Shown here one piece after another: positions 51,654 through 62,714 of a stretch of 64,000 bases of DNA. Within the stretch, counting starts at the first letter, position 1; every line of letters begins with the position of its first letter. A program made the translations under genes and the position numbers. The notes beneath the pieces were generated by a model that worked only from the letters and a program-made list of their open reading frames with translations, ran no database searches and had not been told where the DNA came from. The stretch lies in the NCBI GenBank assembly GCA_023091665.1, contig JALJCQ010000013.1, positions 372,001 to 436,000 on the forward strand, given 5' to 3'. Origin of the DNA: Pythium myriotylum. Lineage: Eukaryota; Oomycota; Peronosporomycetes; Pythiales; Pythiaceae.

Positions 51654-54560
51654 ATGAGCTCCTCAGTTGAGTCGCGTCGGTCCACGAGACTTGGCCTCGA
51701 AAGCGACGACCTGCAGCGGCGGCTTCGAGCCATCGGAGCTCTGTCGGTGGCATGCTGTGCAAGCAAAACTGAGCAAGTCGCTGTCGGCGCGTTCCTACGA
51801 GAGCCGCAGTCGATCGATCCTCAAAAGCGATTATTGGAGATAGTTGTCTCTGAACTCCGTGGAAGCGATCGTACATTGCGATGTGCGTCTGCGCGCTTGA
51901 TTTGCCAGCTCGCGTATGAGAACCTCGTGAACCAAGAGTCGATAACTCAGCTGACAAAAGGCTTCTCCGTCGGCTGGCTTTACGTTTTCTCAATTCCTCA
52001 AGCGTTCTGTGATCGCACGATCAATCCTCGTGGTACGAGCTCTCGCCCGACATCCTCAGGTTTTATCGAGGAAATCATTGTGGACAACTACGGGGAGGTA
52101 TACCAGTGTGTCACCAGCTACTATGCAAACGGGTGTCAGCAGTTTCTTCCACTATGGTGGCAGTACCCGCGCGATACCAGCATTGATCGGGCCAACAGCG
52201 TGCCAGATCCTGCGGACCATATCCTGGGATTCTATCTCGTGCCTCGACAGACGCAATTCACCGAGCACGACGAAATATACGAAGAAGACCTGCTACAATC
52301 CCTCGGTACAGTCGATCGCGACAGACTCGGAGAAATCAAACGTGCCTTCAAACATCTTACCCACAACAGTGTCGAGTCGGTGCCAGTTCTTTCTTTTATC
52401 GCGTTCTGCGAAGAGAGCGCTACGGTTGACAGTACATCTCTAAAGTGGCTCGTGGAGAGTGTGAGCGGGGATGCTGTCGCTCCACTTCAGACGTACAGCA
52501 ATTCAACTGACGAGCTCACGTGGAGTCAGGTTTTTATATTTGCATGCCAGCGACTGAACTACCTGAAGCTCATGAACGCGTTCGACGCGACGACGGCTAG
52601 AATCTTCGCGAGAATCTTTCAAGATGTCGCGTTCTGTCCAGGTAAACAGATCAACCACAAGACATACGTCTGGCTCCCAGTGCTGGTTGGCGCGGTGCTC
52701 CAGCGACCTGACTTGCCCCCAGCTTTTAAACGGCAGGTACAAAGCCTCTTCCGTGGCTCACTTCAATTCCAGGCTCCACACAAGAAGGAACCATGGAGAT
52801 TCCTACTTCAAACAAGGTTAGAGCAGACCACTCCTGTTAGCTGGACGGTCTGTTTGGCGCAATGGCGAGTAGCGGCAGAGATGGAGCAGCGTCTGGGAGA
52901 ATCAAAGTCGCTTTCAGCGCGTCGTACGTCGGTATGCTCGGTTGGAGATCTGCGGCGCAGCATCGTCGAGCACCTCCATCCACAGAGCTTCCGCGATTTG
53001 GATCAACTGCGACGAGAATTACCGAAAGTTTCTCGATATGCCTCTCACCCGGACTTGAACTGCTCGAATACCCCTTCTCTATCTTCCTTTCGGGAAGAGA
53101 ATAGTCCGAATGAAGAGGAAGTAGCATGTGACCAAGAAGATCAGGGAAAGAACTCACTCGCGTACCATCTTTCTTTGTTCCATCGAATCCAGCACTCTCT
53201 ATCCGAGCTGGACACCATCGGCCTTCAGAACTTCCACGAGCGTCAGGAAGAAAGAGACCGAATTCTAAGGAACGTTGCGCTGAACAGGCAAAAAGCTCAG
53301 GAAGCTGCTGAGCAACGGCGTCGGGATCTATTTGAGAAAGAGCGCCAGCAGGAAGCGAATTACGCCGACTTGGAGGCCCGTAAGGCCGCTGAGCGAGCAA
53401 AAGCTCATGAGCTGCAGCAGCAGAAACACCAGCTCGCAGCCCATCGGAAGCAGTTGCAAGACGCAGCGCAAGAAGAGTATCAGCAGCAACTGGCGGAAAA
53501 GATCGCACAGCGGGATCAAGAACTGTTGTCGTTCCGAAAGCTGCGAGAACAACGATGCCACGAAGAGCCGATAAAGCGCCCTATCCCACCAGTCTCCTCA
53601 CGGCGCCCGCTCTCAGCGAGGAGCTCAGCCTCTTCGGCTCCAAGAGAAGCGTTTTCTCCGGACGTTCTGCGTCGACGAGCGTTGTTATATGGGCGCGTCG
53701 TTTCCAAGATTTATACAGCGGAGACTGTCGGTCGTATCCACCCCTCCGACAAAGACACCAAGACAATTCATCAGCCACATCACTTGGCGCGTAGCTTCTC
53801 CGTGTACAGCAGCAGTAGTTTCAACGTAAAAGCGCCGATCGTCAAGGTGACGCCCCCGTCAGCACGTCGGCGGTTATCGCCAAGGCATCACCGATCTCTT
53901 TATCGTCGAGTAGGAGTATCACGCGAGGAGGAGGGAGATGAATACGACGGCGCAGCCCAAGAAGCGAATGAAGAAGAAGGCCGCGCGAAAGACTCGTGCA
54001 CAGTCGGCACGCCAAGGCCATCGCGGCATCAAGCCGCTGACCACTCGCTCGGCACGCATGATAACTTGTGCTCCACACTAGTCATGCAGAACGCCGCGCA
54101 GGCAGTCTCGGAACGGATTCATATCCCCGAGATCCCCGCGCCTCACGTCGACGACCCTGCTGTGGCTCCTTTTGTGATCGCAGCTCAGTATGAAGCACTC
54201 GACGACCAGTACAAGCTAAATTTCAAGCGGCGCTTCAACCTCAAGTGCGTCAGCCATCGGCTTTCGTACGATGTGCTCAAACAGTACACCAAGATTGTGC
54301 GGCGTGACATGGCCTGGCAGGCCTTCCACGACAAATGCTCCAGCGGCTTGCAGTCGCAGGTGAAGAGGATCAAATACGCTGACTTTGTGGCCGTCGCACA
54401 GTTCCTCGGTATCGACTTGAGCGAGAGGAAACTGCTTCACGTCGCAAAGCAGTTGGACCCAAAGAAGACGGGCTATGTGGAGTGGAAGGCGTTCTATACG
54501 TGGTGGTCCATGCAGTATACCGACCAAGTTGTCGCACCATCACAACGGAAGACAGGATGA
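51654..54560 (+). CDS. 968-residue protein with coiled coil and C-terminal EF-hand-like region
   Basis: Single exon. The N-terminal 420 residues look globular with helical repeats (LRAIGALSVACCASKTEQVA). At about 525-660 there is a strongly charged helix (RILRNVALNRQKAQEAAEQR and following). Low-complexity Ser/Arg regions come next. The C-terminal 120 residues (RFNLKCVSHRLSYDVLKQYT; FLGIDLSERKLLHVAKQLD; PKKTGYVEWKAFYTWW) resemble a pair of EF-hand-type helices with the loop DPKKTGYVEW imperfectly matching calcium-loop spacing. This organisation is common in flagellar/axonemal proteins, but no named family is recognised. Confidence 0.78.
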   Translation: MSSSVESRRSTRLGLESDDLQRRLRAIGALSVACCASKTEQVAVGAFLREPQSIDPQKRLLEIVVSELRGSDRTLRCASARLICQLAYENLVNQESITQLTKGFSVGWLYVFSIPQAFCDRTINPRGTSSRPTSSGFIEEIIVDNYGEVYQCVTSYYANGCQQFLPLWWQYPRDTSIDRANSVPDPADHILGFYLVPRQTQFTEHDEIYEEDLLQSLGTVDRDRLGEIKRAFKHLTHNSVESVPVLSFIAFCEESATVDSTSLKWLVESVSGDAVAPLQTYSNSTDELTWSQVFIFACQRLNYLKLMNAFDATTARIFARIFQDVAFCPGKQINHKTYVWLPVLVGAVLQRPDLPPAFKRQVQSLFRGSLQFQAPHKKEPWRFLLQTRLEQTTPVSWTVCLAQWRVAAEMEQRLGESKSLSARRTSVCSVGDLRRSIVEHLHPQSFRDLDQLRRELPKVSRYASHPDLNCSNTPSLSSFREENSPNEEEVACDQEDQGKNSLAYHLSLFHRIQHSLSELDTIGLQNFHERQEERDRILRNVALNRQKAQEAAEQRRRDLFEKERQQEANYADLEARKAAERAKAHELQQQKHQLAAHRKQLQDAAQEEYQQQLAEKIAQRDQELLSFRKLREQRCHEEPIKRPIPPVSSRRPLSARSSASSAPREAFSPDVLRRRALLYGRVVSKIYTAETVGRIHPSDKDTKTIHQPHHLARSFSVYSSSSFNVKAPIVKVTPPSARRRLSPRHHRSLYRRVGVSREEEGDEYDGAAQEANEEEGRAKDSCTVGTPRPSRHQAADHSLGTHDNLCSTLVMQNAAQAVSERIHIPEIPAPHVDDPAVAPFVIAAQYEALDDQYKLNFKRRFNLKCVSHRLSYDVLKQYTKIVRRDMAWQAFHDKCSSGLQSQVKRIKYADFVAVAQFLGIDLSERKLLHVAKQLDPKKTGYVEWKAFYTWWSMQYTDQVVAPSQRKTG

Positions 54561-55892
54561 TGGCGATTGGTAAGAAAACCTCCATTTCAACTGGCGTCTC
54601 ACGCTGGAAATAGTGTCATGCCATGGTAGTTTAAACCTCGTCCATTGCACGAGAACGTGTCCCCACTATGTGACATGCTGCGGTTTGAAAGCTCTGGTGC
54701 ATGAACTAGAATCCAAGATCAGCGACGATAACGAATGGCGAGCGTCGTCGCATCGGTTCTTGTGGGGCTTGTGTTCTACTTGCTCTAGAAGATTTGTAAC
54801 AAATGCATTACAGCACTTCTTGTGCACACCACCCAGACACCTAGACCCCAACGTGATGGACGAGCCGGGATTTTTCGGTAGATGAGTTGGGGACGGATGA
54901 GTGCGCTATCGCTGAAATCTTTAGTGTTCGATCTTGTTCACCTCAACAGTGACTAGCTCTACCATCAAGGGTATAGTTGTTGTCACCACAACGGTTCTTA
55001 GCGGATCTTCCTTGACTAAATCTCGCATCAGTGCGCAAGCATCGTCGCAATGTAACCGCAAGCTCCGAAAATGATTGCTTCCAAGAAATTTCAGCGCTTA
55101 GCCACAGCTTTCCTCAGGAGAGGAGTGAGAAACAGATCGGGATTTGGCATGTACTACGAAGTACGACTTATCTCACAGAGTCTGTTGAAATATTCTAGAT
55201 TTCAGTATTGACGAACAAGAGATCAGCATTGACCAGCTTCTTGCTTGCGCTGGCAACGTCAAATTCTATACCAGCAGGTGCCGAGGCGACGATGTAAACC
55301 ATCAAGTAAACCTACCGAGCGCCTGGTCTAAGGAGAAAATTTTGACCATTCTTCTCAAGTGGATCCAATAACGCACCATTCTAAGATCGTCCGTTTTGTT
55401 GGGTGTCTTCCACGCAGAGTCTGTGGTGTGCATACAAGCATTGGCTCCACGCGTGAATTTGCTCGAGCATACGATTGCCCTCGGCGATATCAAATTTAAG
55501 GATGAGCGCCTCGAGTTGGCAGGAAACACGAAGGTGTCAGGCTTCAGAGCCACACAAAGCACACAAAGGATCATCACCTTAGTCATAGTCCCCGAATCGG
55601 CGACAGCGACAAATCTTGCGACTATGGGTCTTTGGGTACGTGATCTATTGCATACACTAATAATTTCTCGCCCGGCGTGCTTGTCGAGAACAGTTTGCTG
55701 CGCCAACCCTTCAAGGAATAGTGGTCACAGACCAAGTCTCATTGCACGGCGATGTCCAGAAAATACACATATCGCTTCTCCATACAGGCCGTCAACAACA
55801 CCAACTTCATCGACCATTGCGGCACTCCTTCAAGCTTTAACCCCATCAAATATAAATTATATCTCCTTCGAAACATCTCTCTCCATCGTACT
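54561..55892. other. intergenic region with unexplained short open stretches
   Basis: No gene can be supported. Two stretches have protein-like composition: about 55197-55370 (+) reading FSIDEQEISIDQLLACAGNV, and about 55420-55640 (+) reading RVNLLEHTIALGDIKFKDER. Neither has a start codon in context, nor splice sites that join them, so they may be remnants of a decayed gene. Confidence 0.4.
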
Positions 55893-58800
55893 TCACATAC
55901 CCTGAGATGCCTTAAAGGCCTTGCGAAGCTCATAAAACACCTCCATTGCCGACGGCCGCACGCTCGGTTCAACGCTGAGACATCGCTCAATCAAATCTGA
56001 CACTGTCGATGGACAGTTCTGAGATGCGTGAGGGTGCAATTTCCCAAAGCTTATATCCAGAATCAGCTGTGCATTCACTTGTGCGACACTTGATGGCTCT
56101 CGAACTGTCGAATCTCCAAGTACATCGACGAGCTCGCCTGATAACGGATGCGCACAACGGTCCAGCTCCACCAGCAACACTCCCAGAGAGTAGATATCGG
56201 CCTTCTCATCATACGCTTCCGCTCGTAGTACTTCTGGTGCCGTCCACGCCACTGCACCGACTTCGCTAGCTGCAAGCGTATCCACGCTCAGATCGCGACT
56301 GACCTCGAAACCGTTGAGCTTCGCAGTTCCACTCGCGTCCACAAGAACGCTCTTCGCCTGGAGACCACGATGGATGATCGGGGTGCCAAACGAATGCAAG
56401 TACACGATGGCTTCTGCGATGTCACTCGCCATCTGAGACTTGCTCTTCAGTTGAGATGCTGTCCACGGATGGAACCACTCGCGACCGCTTGACTCCGGAT
56501 TCTTGATCAAAAGCGAGTGGAGATCACCACACGGCATGAACTCGACCACGGCGGTCATATCGCGGATACTCGTGGATGCAACGCCGATGAACTTGACGAT
56601 CCTTGGGTGGTCGAGGCTCGCGCACATGCGAATCTCGCTCAAGAAAGCTGTAAGCACGGCTTCGTCACGCCATAAATGTGGTAATATCTGCCGGATGACG
56701 ACTGGTTTGTCCTGATACGTTGCTTTGTAATAAACTCCCACGCCGTCTCTGGACATCTCTGTGCTTGTTGTGATCTCTTCCTGGTCAATGCGAAAGCCCG
56801 AGAGTAACGTGTCATTCCGTAGCGCCATCATAAGTGACTCCAATCGACTCCAATCCGGCTCCGAGTGACTCGTGTCCCCCGTTGTTGGTGATTCGAGTCT
56901 ACTGTAGGCTTGTTCGTCAGGGTCTTTGTTTGGCACCCGAGGCCTCCGGTAGATCAGGATTGCGATGGCAAGAACGCAAATGCAACCGAAAGTCAAGACG
57001 CTCCACATCTTGTAGCTATGTTTCTTGGAACCCGTCTCAGTGGATCCGTCAGCAGGTGGGAGATCGGCATCTGAAGATGGAGACGAAGGGTCTTGAACTC
57101 TGGTCGAGGTCTGCGGTGAACGTGGTGTTGACGAAGACGACGGTTTTCGAGAGGACGAAGCTGGCGGCTGGGTGGATTTGGAGGAGATTGATTCCGGCGA
57201 TTCATTTGATCCGTCTGGCGTTTGTGATGGCAGGCTTGTTGGAATTCCGGAGGAAGATGGCGATCGTGACGCCCGAGAGGAAGGAGTCAGAATGCCCACA
57301 CTTGGAGATTCTTCACCCTCGCCGCTGCTATCTTCGCTATGACTGTGACTGTCGGGGTTTGGTGGGATGGTTGCGGGAGGCGGCTTTGGCGGACTGTAGA
57401 GTTCGTCGAAACGAGTATCTGTGGGTCCAGGCAAGCATATAAATTTGTTCTGGTCAGCTTTGGCCATAAGTGAGTTCGGCGTCATCTTTGTCGAATAGCT
57501 CACCCGAGATCACGCAGATACTGAAATCCTTCGGGTACATTCCGCCATTAGTGGAGTTCGATTTCCACTGAACTTGAGTTAAGTTGGCAGTCGGATCATC
57601 GCAGCTGGAGGGACTATCACCGTCGACTTGGAAATCTTCCAGTTTGAGAATCGTCTCAAGGTCGGATTCGCGAACTTCGATTTTTGTAGTTCGTTCCAAT
57701 GCCGACAGTTGCCTGCAACCATTCAAAACCAGGAGTCAGTTTGCTAGAAACTGTCTCCGAGAAACCATGACGATCTAACTCACAGGTATCGGAGAGTCTT
57801 TGGCCACCTGATCCCTCGCACAGGGTTAAGAGAACATGGATTGCAATAGCTACGTATAAATCAATGGCTGAGTATGCTCGTCGGTACGTGTCGTGGAAAA
57901 TGTCGCCACTCACAATTTTGTCATCGCCGATGGAAACTGGACGTTGTTGATACTCGTGATAGGACTTCCTGAAAACCCCCTTGAACAACCGAAAGACATC
58001 AACTTTCTTGGATAGTTCACGAGAAAAAGAAAGCGTCCTTACAATTCCTTGACTTCCTGAAAATCGAAGTCATCAAGACTTGTAATTAACGAGTTTCTCA
58101 TTGATCTGTTTTGGAGAGTGAGAGCTTCGTCAGCGGCGAGGAGACAGCGGGACGTACATTTGTTCGAGCCCACGCGGGAGTTTGACATCCTTCAAGGTGG
58201 AAATCTTCGTGGAATCCAATGACCTGCACAGAAGCACTATTAGGATAGCGCAGTCAAGGATGTCACCGACTAACTCACAGAATCTTTAGTGTATCTGGGA
58301 AGGTGATGCCACTAATCGTCTCAAGGTCGCATGGGAAACGATTCCCACAATACAGACCACTGCCCATACAACAAACAGTATTAATGAGCTGTTCATGCCG
58401 CGTCAAAACTCTTAAGCACACACATGTGAGCCATGAATGGTGGCCAACGGAACTGCGTGAAGTTCCTGGCATTCAAGAAGGCGAATGTTCTGCGCAGAGT
58501 TCAGTGACCACGCACTCAAAGTGAAAGGTTATGATTCCAACCTACACAGAAGTGAGCTTCGTAGCTCGGGAGAGATCAACTGTATCCGTCAAGGCCGCAA
58601 AATAAAACGTGCTGCTCAGAAACCATGGCTACACGTGAGATCGCCACCAAGATCCTTTTTCAAGTTCACACTCACATCTCCGTGACATCGGAGGGCACAC
58701 TGGTCACGCGCTGTACGGTATCATCGATCTCGAGGGTCCCATTGGGATATGGCCCGCCGTATTGCAGAGACGCAACTTGAACGGAGCAGTCCGGCATGAC

Positions 58801-58959
58801 AAGCCATGCGTCTTTGGCTGGATTCTTCTTCGAGGCCATGAGTGTGGGCACATCCGGCGGAGGTTCGCCCGTGTCAGGACAGACACTAGCGGCAGCGTAC
58901 GCGCCAAGAACCGCCGTCGCGAGGAAGACAAGAAGGTCGAGCAGGCCGAGTCTACTCAT
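55893..58959 (-). CDS. LRR receptor pseudokinase (TKL type)
   Basis: Ten exons: 58959-58676, 58614-58546, 58489-58424, 58359-58279, 58223-58158, 58105-58043, 57979-57914, 57849-57784, 57712-57504, 57457-55893 (844 residues). All LRR exons are 63-81 nt in phase 2, each encoding one repeat ending L-x-x-L. A signal peptide (MSRLGLLDLLVFLATAVLGA) leads to a Cys-containing cap, the LRRs and a Pro/Ser-rich stalk. A membrane helix (WSVLTFGCICVLAIAILIYR) is followed by the kinase-like domain. Motif losses are clear: the catalytic loop is HRGLQAKSVLVD (no Asp, Lys to Gln, Asn to Ser) and DFG is GFE (LNGFEVSRD); the VAIK-type position reads VVIRQ. APE and the later HPLSG and RPSAMEVFYEL are kept. The fold is retained but phosphotransfer is unlikely. 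Confidence 0.85.
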
Positions 58960-59636
58960 CGTCAAGAGCTGAACGCCGCATGCTCGGAAATGCCTCGTGG
59001 CGTGGTGGCTGTGGCTATCATTGCCCCCATCGCTCCAGAGAAGAGCCGAGTCCCACTTTCGTCGTGCTCCATGGATGGTCCATTGACTATGGACCCCAAT
59101 TACGTGCCATTACCTACAGAGCATCTGGGTGCACTCCGTGCATGTCTGGGAAGAGCTCGTTCCAAAAGTTGAGGCTGTGAAGAAGACCTCACCCACTTGC
59201 AAGAAGCCAGCCAAGGCCTCCATTGTTCTTGTTGGAGGACTCACATGAGCATGAGATCTGGGTCTATGCACTCTCAGAATTTCTCGGCATCATTACACAA
59301 TAATATTGTGGTGATGCCTGTAGTGATGCCTGTAGGGCCTGCGAGTATAGTTGTCTCTGTATGAGAAATAATGTCTTTCATTTGCGACTAAATTGAATTC
59401 AGTTCGTGGCAACTTGTCACCAAAGACACGTGCGCCGGACGTGGCGCCATACGAGATTTGAAAAGTGCAGAGAGTAGTATCCAGAGTGGTACGGTCACTA
59501 ATCGATGTGTTGCATTCCTGACCGCGAGTCGATCTCGTCGGATAACCTTCGCCCGATTGCAGCTGCGTGGCTTTCCTGTGCCGGACTCGAAAGCCAAGCA
59601 GAGTCTCATGAGCGGGTCGCTTGGGTGAATAAGGCG
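58960..59636. other. divergent promoter region between receptor pseudokinase and receptor kinase
   Basis: A shared upstream region of about 680 bp serves the pseudokinase (-) and active kinase (+). Open stretches such as 59109-59250 (+), reading HYLQSIWVHSVHVWEELVPK, lack a start and look like decayed sequence. A short direct repeat GTGATGCCTGTA occurs twice at 59311-59334. Confidence 0.5.
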
Positions 59637-62613
59637 ATGGTTCGCACGTGGTTCTCGACGCTCGTCGTTGCGGTGATCGCGAGGAGCCTCAATTCCGCTG
59701 ATGCGGCCGTTTGTCCGCTCACCGGAGAGGAAGCGCCAACTGTGCTGACGCTCATGGCGTCTCCGACCAATCCAGCAACCAACGCATTAGTCGTCGCGCC
59801 CGACTGCACCACGAAAGAGGTCTCGACAAGCTCGGATGGGGAACTGAATCTCGATGGAAACTACGTTCGACGAATCGATAGCATACCTTCCAAGTGTACG
59901 AGTGTGTAAGTGTTTAAGTTTTGTTGGTGAGGACGGCGCATCGGTACTGAATGCGATAAGCTCGTGGTAGCACCTGTGTTCTCCAACCCAGCTTGGACCT
60001 GTCTAGAGTGACAACATTGGTAACCTTGTGCGTGAACGATATTATAAACGTTCTGACAACGATGGAACTGACATTTTGGAGGTGATGATTGTGAACAGCA
60101 CCCCAATGGAGGCTACTCAGCAGGACCTTGATTCGCTCGTTTTACCATCGTCTCTGCGAGAATTGTGAGAATACTTCACTACCGAGAAGTGAACAAGGGC
60201 TAACGCGATTTCTGACCGAGTAGCTTCCTCCTGAATCCCCAATCAGTGGACAACATTCGGAACTTGAATCTCCCTGCGGGTCTCAACACTTTGTAAGCAC
60301 CTCGCTTGAACCCCCAATTGTGCTTTTATTGATATTACCTTCATTTACGCAGCATGGTAGTGCACTCGACAGCTCGAGCAGTAGCTGTTTCATTCAAGGG
60401 CGCAAGGCTCCCAAGTAATCTCAAGATATTGTCAGTTCCAAACGTGGTCAAAAGGGCAGATCTGGTTACTGACATTGTTCGATGCTAGATCCATCAGGGA
60501 CAGACGAATGACAACCTTGGATGACATCGAATTTCCATCGAAGCTCGAAGAGTTGTAAGTGCATTGAATCCAAGGCTACGAGCTTGAAACTTAAGCGTGA
60601 TTTACAGCCAGTTCAACGGAAACCCCGTATCATCAATCACTGGAATCAAACTTCCCGCGACTTTAATATCGTTGTACGTTTGGTCGGACACCTTCCTCTT
60701 TAATGGCAACTAATCGTTCCCCATGCAGTGGCTGCCTATTTTGTTCTTTGAGGAATGTTCATGGAGTAAAATGGCCAGCGTCACTTAAGCAATTGTTGGT
60801 AACCAGTTCCAGCGACTGCCTCGGAATGCGGTTCTCATTCAGCAAATTTGTTACAGAAAATTCCAAGCGATCACGTTCAACAAGTTCGAAATTCGTCAAT
60901 CCGACCTCTCGACCTTTTTGAATCTGGATGTATTCGACGGTTCCACCAGCTCCGTCACATGTGATGATCCTTCAGGAGAGATCAAACAAGTGGGTCCAGG
61001 TGGAAAATCCCGAGTCTGCGTCATTAGTGGTGAGTTTATTGAAACAAAAAACCTCGCGTCAGACACCAGCTAAGATGTTTGTGGCCATAGATTCTCGATT
61101 TGAGGAGCTGTACAATGGCCAAGCAGTCGCTGATCAACCGAGCACCACCGCTCCGTCTCCTACTCCTAAAACTGCCACCGGCACGACGGTTACGAAGAAG
61201 CCGAGCGCAAATGCCACAATTGAAGAGACTGACGCTCCACAACGAGACGATGGATCGACTGGAACGCTAAACACTGAAACTCAAGGATCATCCGACTCCG
61301 CTGCACCGACTCGTAATGTCACTACTTCACCAAGCTCGAGTAACGCGGCGGGATCTGAACCCGCAGATGTGGAAGAAGCAAGACGTGAGCGAGGTAGAAA
61401 CGCCTCCACGTGGACATCTTCACGAGATGGATCTGGAGATGCTGTGTCAACTACCTCCTCTGTATCGAACTCGACGGTTGTTACTGTTGGGATAGTCATT
61501 GGTGCACTATGCGTTGTCGGACTCGTGTTCATCGTGTATCTCTTGGGCCGAGGGCGCAAAAAGTCCCGTGGTGGCGATGATGATTCCAGCGCCATGTATA
61601 CGACCCTGAACTCCCCAACGACAGGTAAAGGAAGCACTCTGGAGCCAGATTGGGCAAGCCTCGAAGTTATCACGGATGGGCTCCGCAATGACGACGATCT
61701 CAAGAAGTGGCGGCTCAACCATAAGGATGTCGTGATCGGCAAGCTGGTGGCTAGAGGCGGACACGGGACAGTCTTCCGTGGATTGTACCAGGGCCACCCT
61801 GTCGCCATCAAACAGATGCTTCGCGATGCCCAGCGAAACGAGTCTGCGCTTGACAGCTTCATCGACGAGATTCGTTTATCTTCGAGCCTGGACCACCCGA
61901 ATATCGTCCGTTTCATAGGGGTGACTTCCAGCAACATCCGTGATTTGTCAATTGTCACCGAGTTCATGGCCGGCGGAGACCTCCATTCTTTGATCCACAA
62001 GTACCCCAGCTTCACGGGCGAAGAATGGTTTCACTCGTGGACACCGCTGGATATGCGCAGCAAGGCATCGATGGCTACTGACGTCGCTAAGGCACTGGCG
62101 TATTTACATGCATTGTCGAACCCTGTCATACATCGCGATCTCAAGGCCAAGAATGTACTCCTCGACGAGATAGGAAATGCTAAGCTCACTGACTTCGGTA
62201 TCAGTCGCGAGGTCGACGTCACGGCGACAATGACCGGGGAGATAGGCACAGCTGCTTGGATCGCCCCGGAGGTGCTACGAGGCGAGCGGTACAGTGAGAA
62301 GGCCGACATTTACTCGTTAGGGGTGCTTCTGGTTGAGCTTGATAGTTGCTCTCATCCGTTCGAGAATGACCCAGCGCTGTCACTGAGCTCGACGTCAAGA
62401 GACCCTCTCACAGCGGTCAGCATCGTTCAAAAGAACACACAAATGATCTTGCTTGTGAGCTCCGGACAACTGCGCCCATCACCTTCGTCTACGTGCCCAC
62501 AGCACGTGGTAGAACTGATTGATCGCTGTCTAAGTTTTGTGCCCTCCGAACGCCCTTCTGCAGATGACGCTATCGTCGCGCTCCACCAAGTTCCTGCAAA
62601 ATCTACTGCGTGA
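59637..62613 (+). CDS. LRR receptor-like kinase, catalytically complete (TKL type)
   Basis: Nine exons: 59637-59905, 60009-60164, 60224-60292, 60353-60430, 60489-60554, 60608-60673, 60729-60794, 60857-61029, 61070-62613 (828 residues). Most LRR exons are 66-78 nt and phase 2; the intron at 61030-61069 is only 40 nt. A signal peptide (MVRTWFSTLVVAVIARSLNS) leads to a cap, then one LRR per exon, a Thr/Ser stalk and a membrane helix near residues 450-473 (VGIVIGALCVVGLVFIVYLL). The kinase domain is complete: gly-loop LVARGGHGTVFRG, VAIKQM, HRDLKAKNVLLD, TDFGISRE, WIAPEVLRG, DIYSLGVLLVELD. It probably transduces extracellular signals by Ser/Thr (or dual) phosphorylation. Confidence 0.88.
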
Positions 62614-62714
62614 ATAGCTCCAAGTCGATGTATCATTTAAACTGCCAATTTCTCTAGCACTTTGTTCGAAGTTCGTAAAATACTACTACCGCTTTTTCGA
62701 CTTTTTGCTTCACA

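Noticed and set aside
54613..54885. 90-codon Cys-rich plus-strand frame
   Set aside because: Lacks a signal peptide and codon bias; probably chance.
55396..55905. 169-codon plus-strand frame
   Set aside because: No domain, start context or splice partner; the end overlaps antisense to the pseudokinase. Kept only as unexplained sequence.
58980..59250. Open stretches that could be a small hydrolase-like exon
   Set aside because: A phrase like FVVLHGWSID hints at an alpha/beta hydrolase but frames break at once; treated as decayed or chance sequence in the promoter region.
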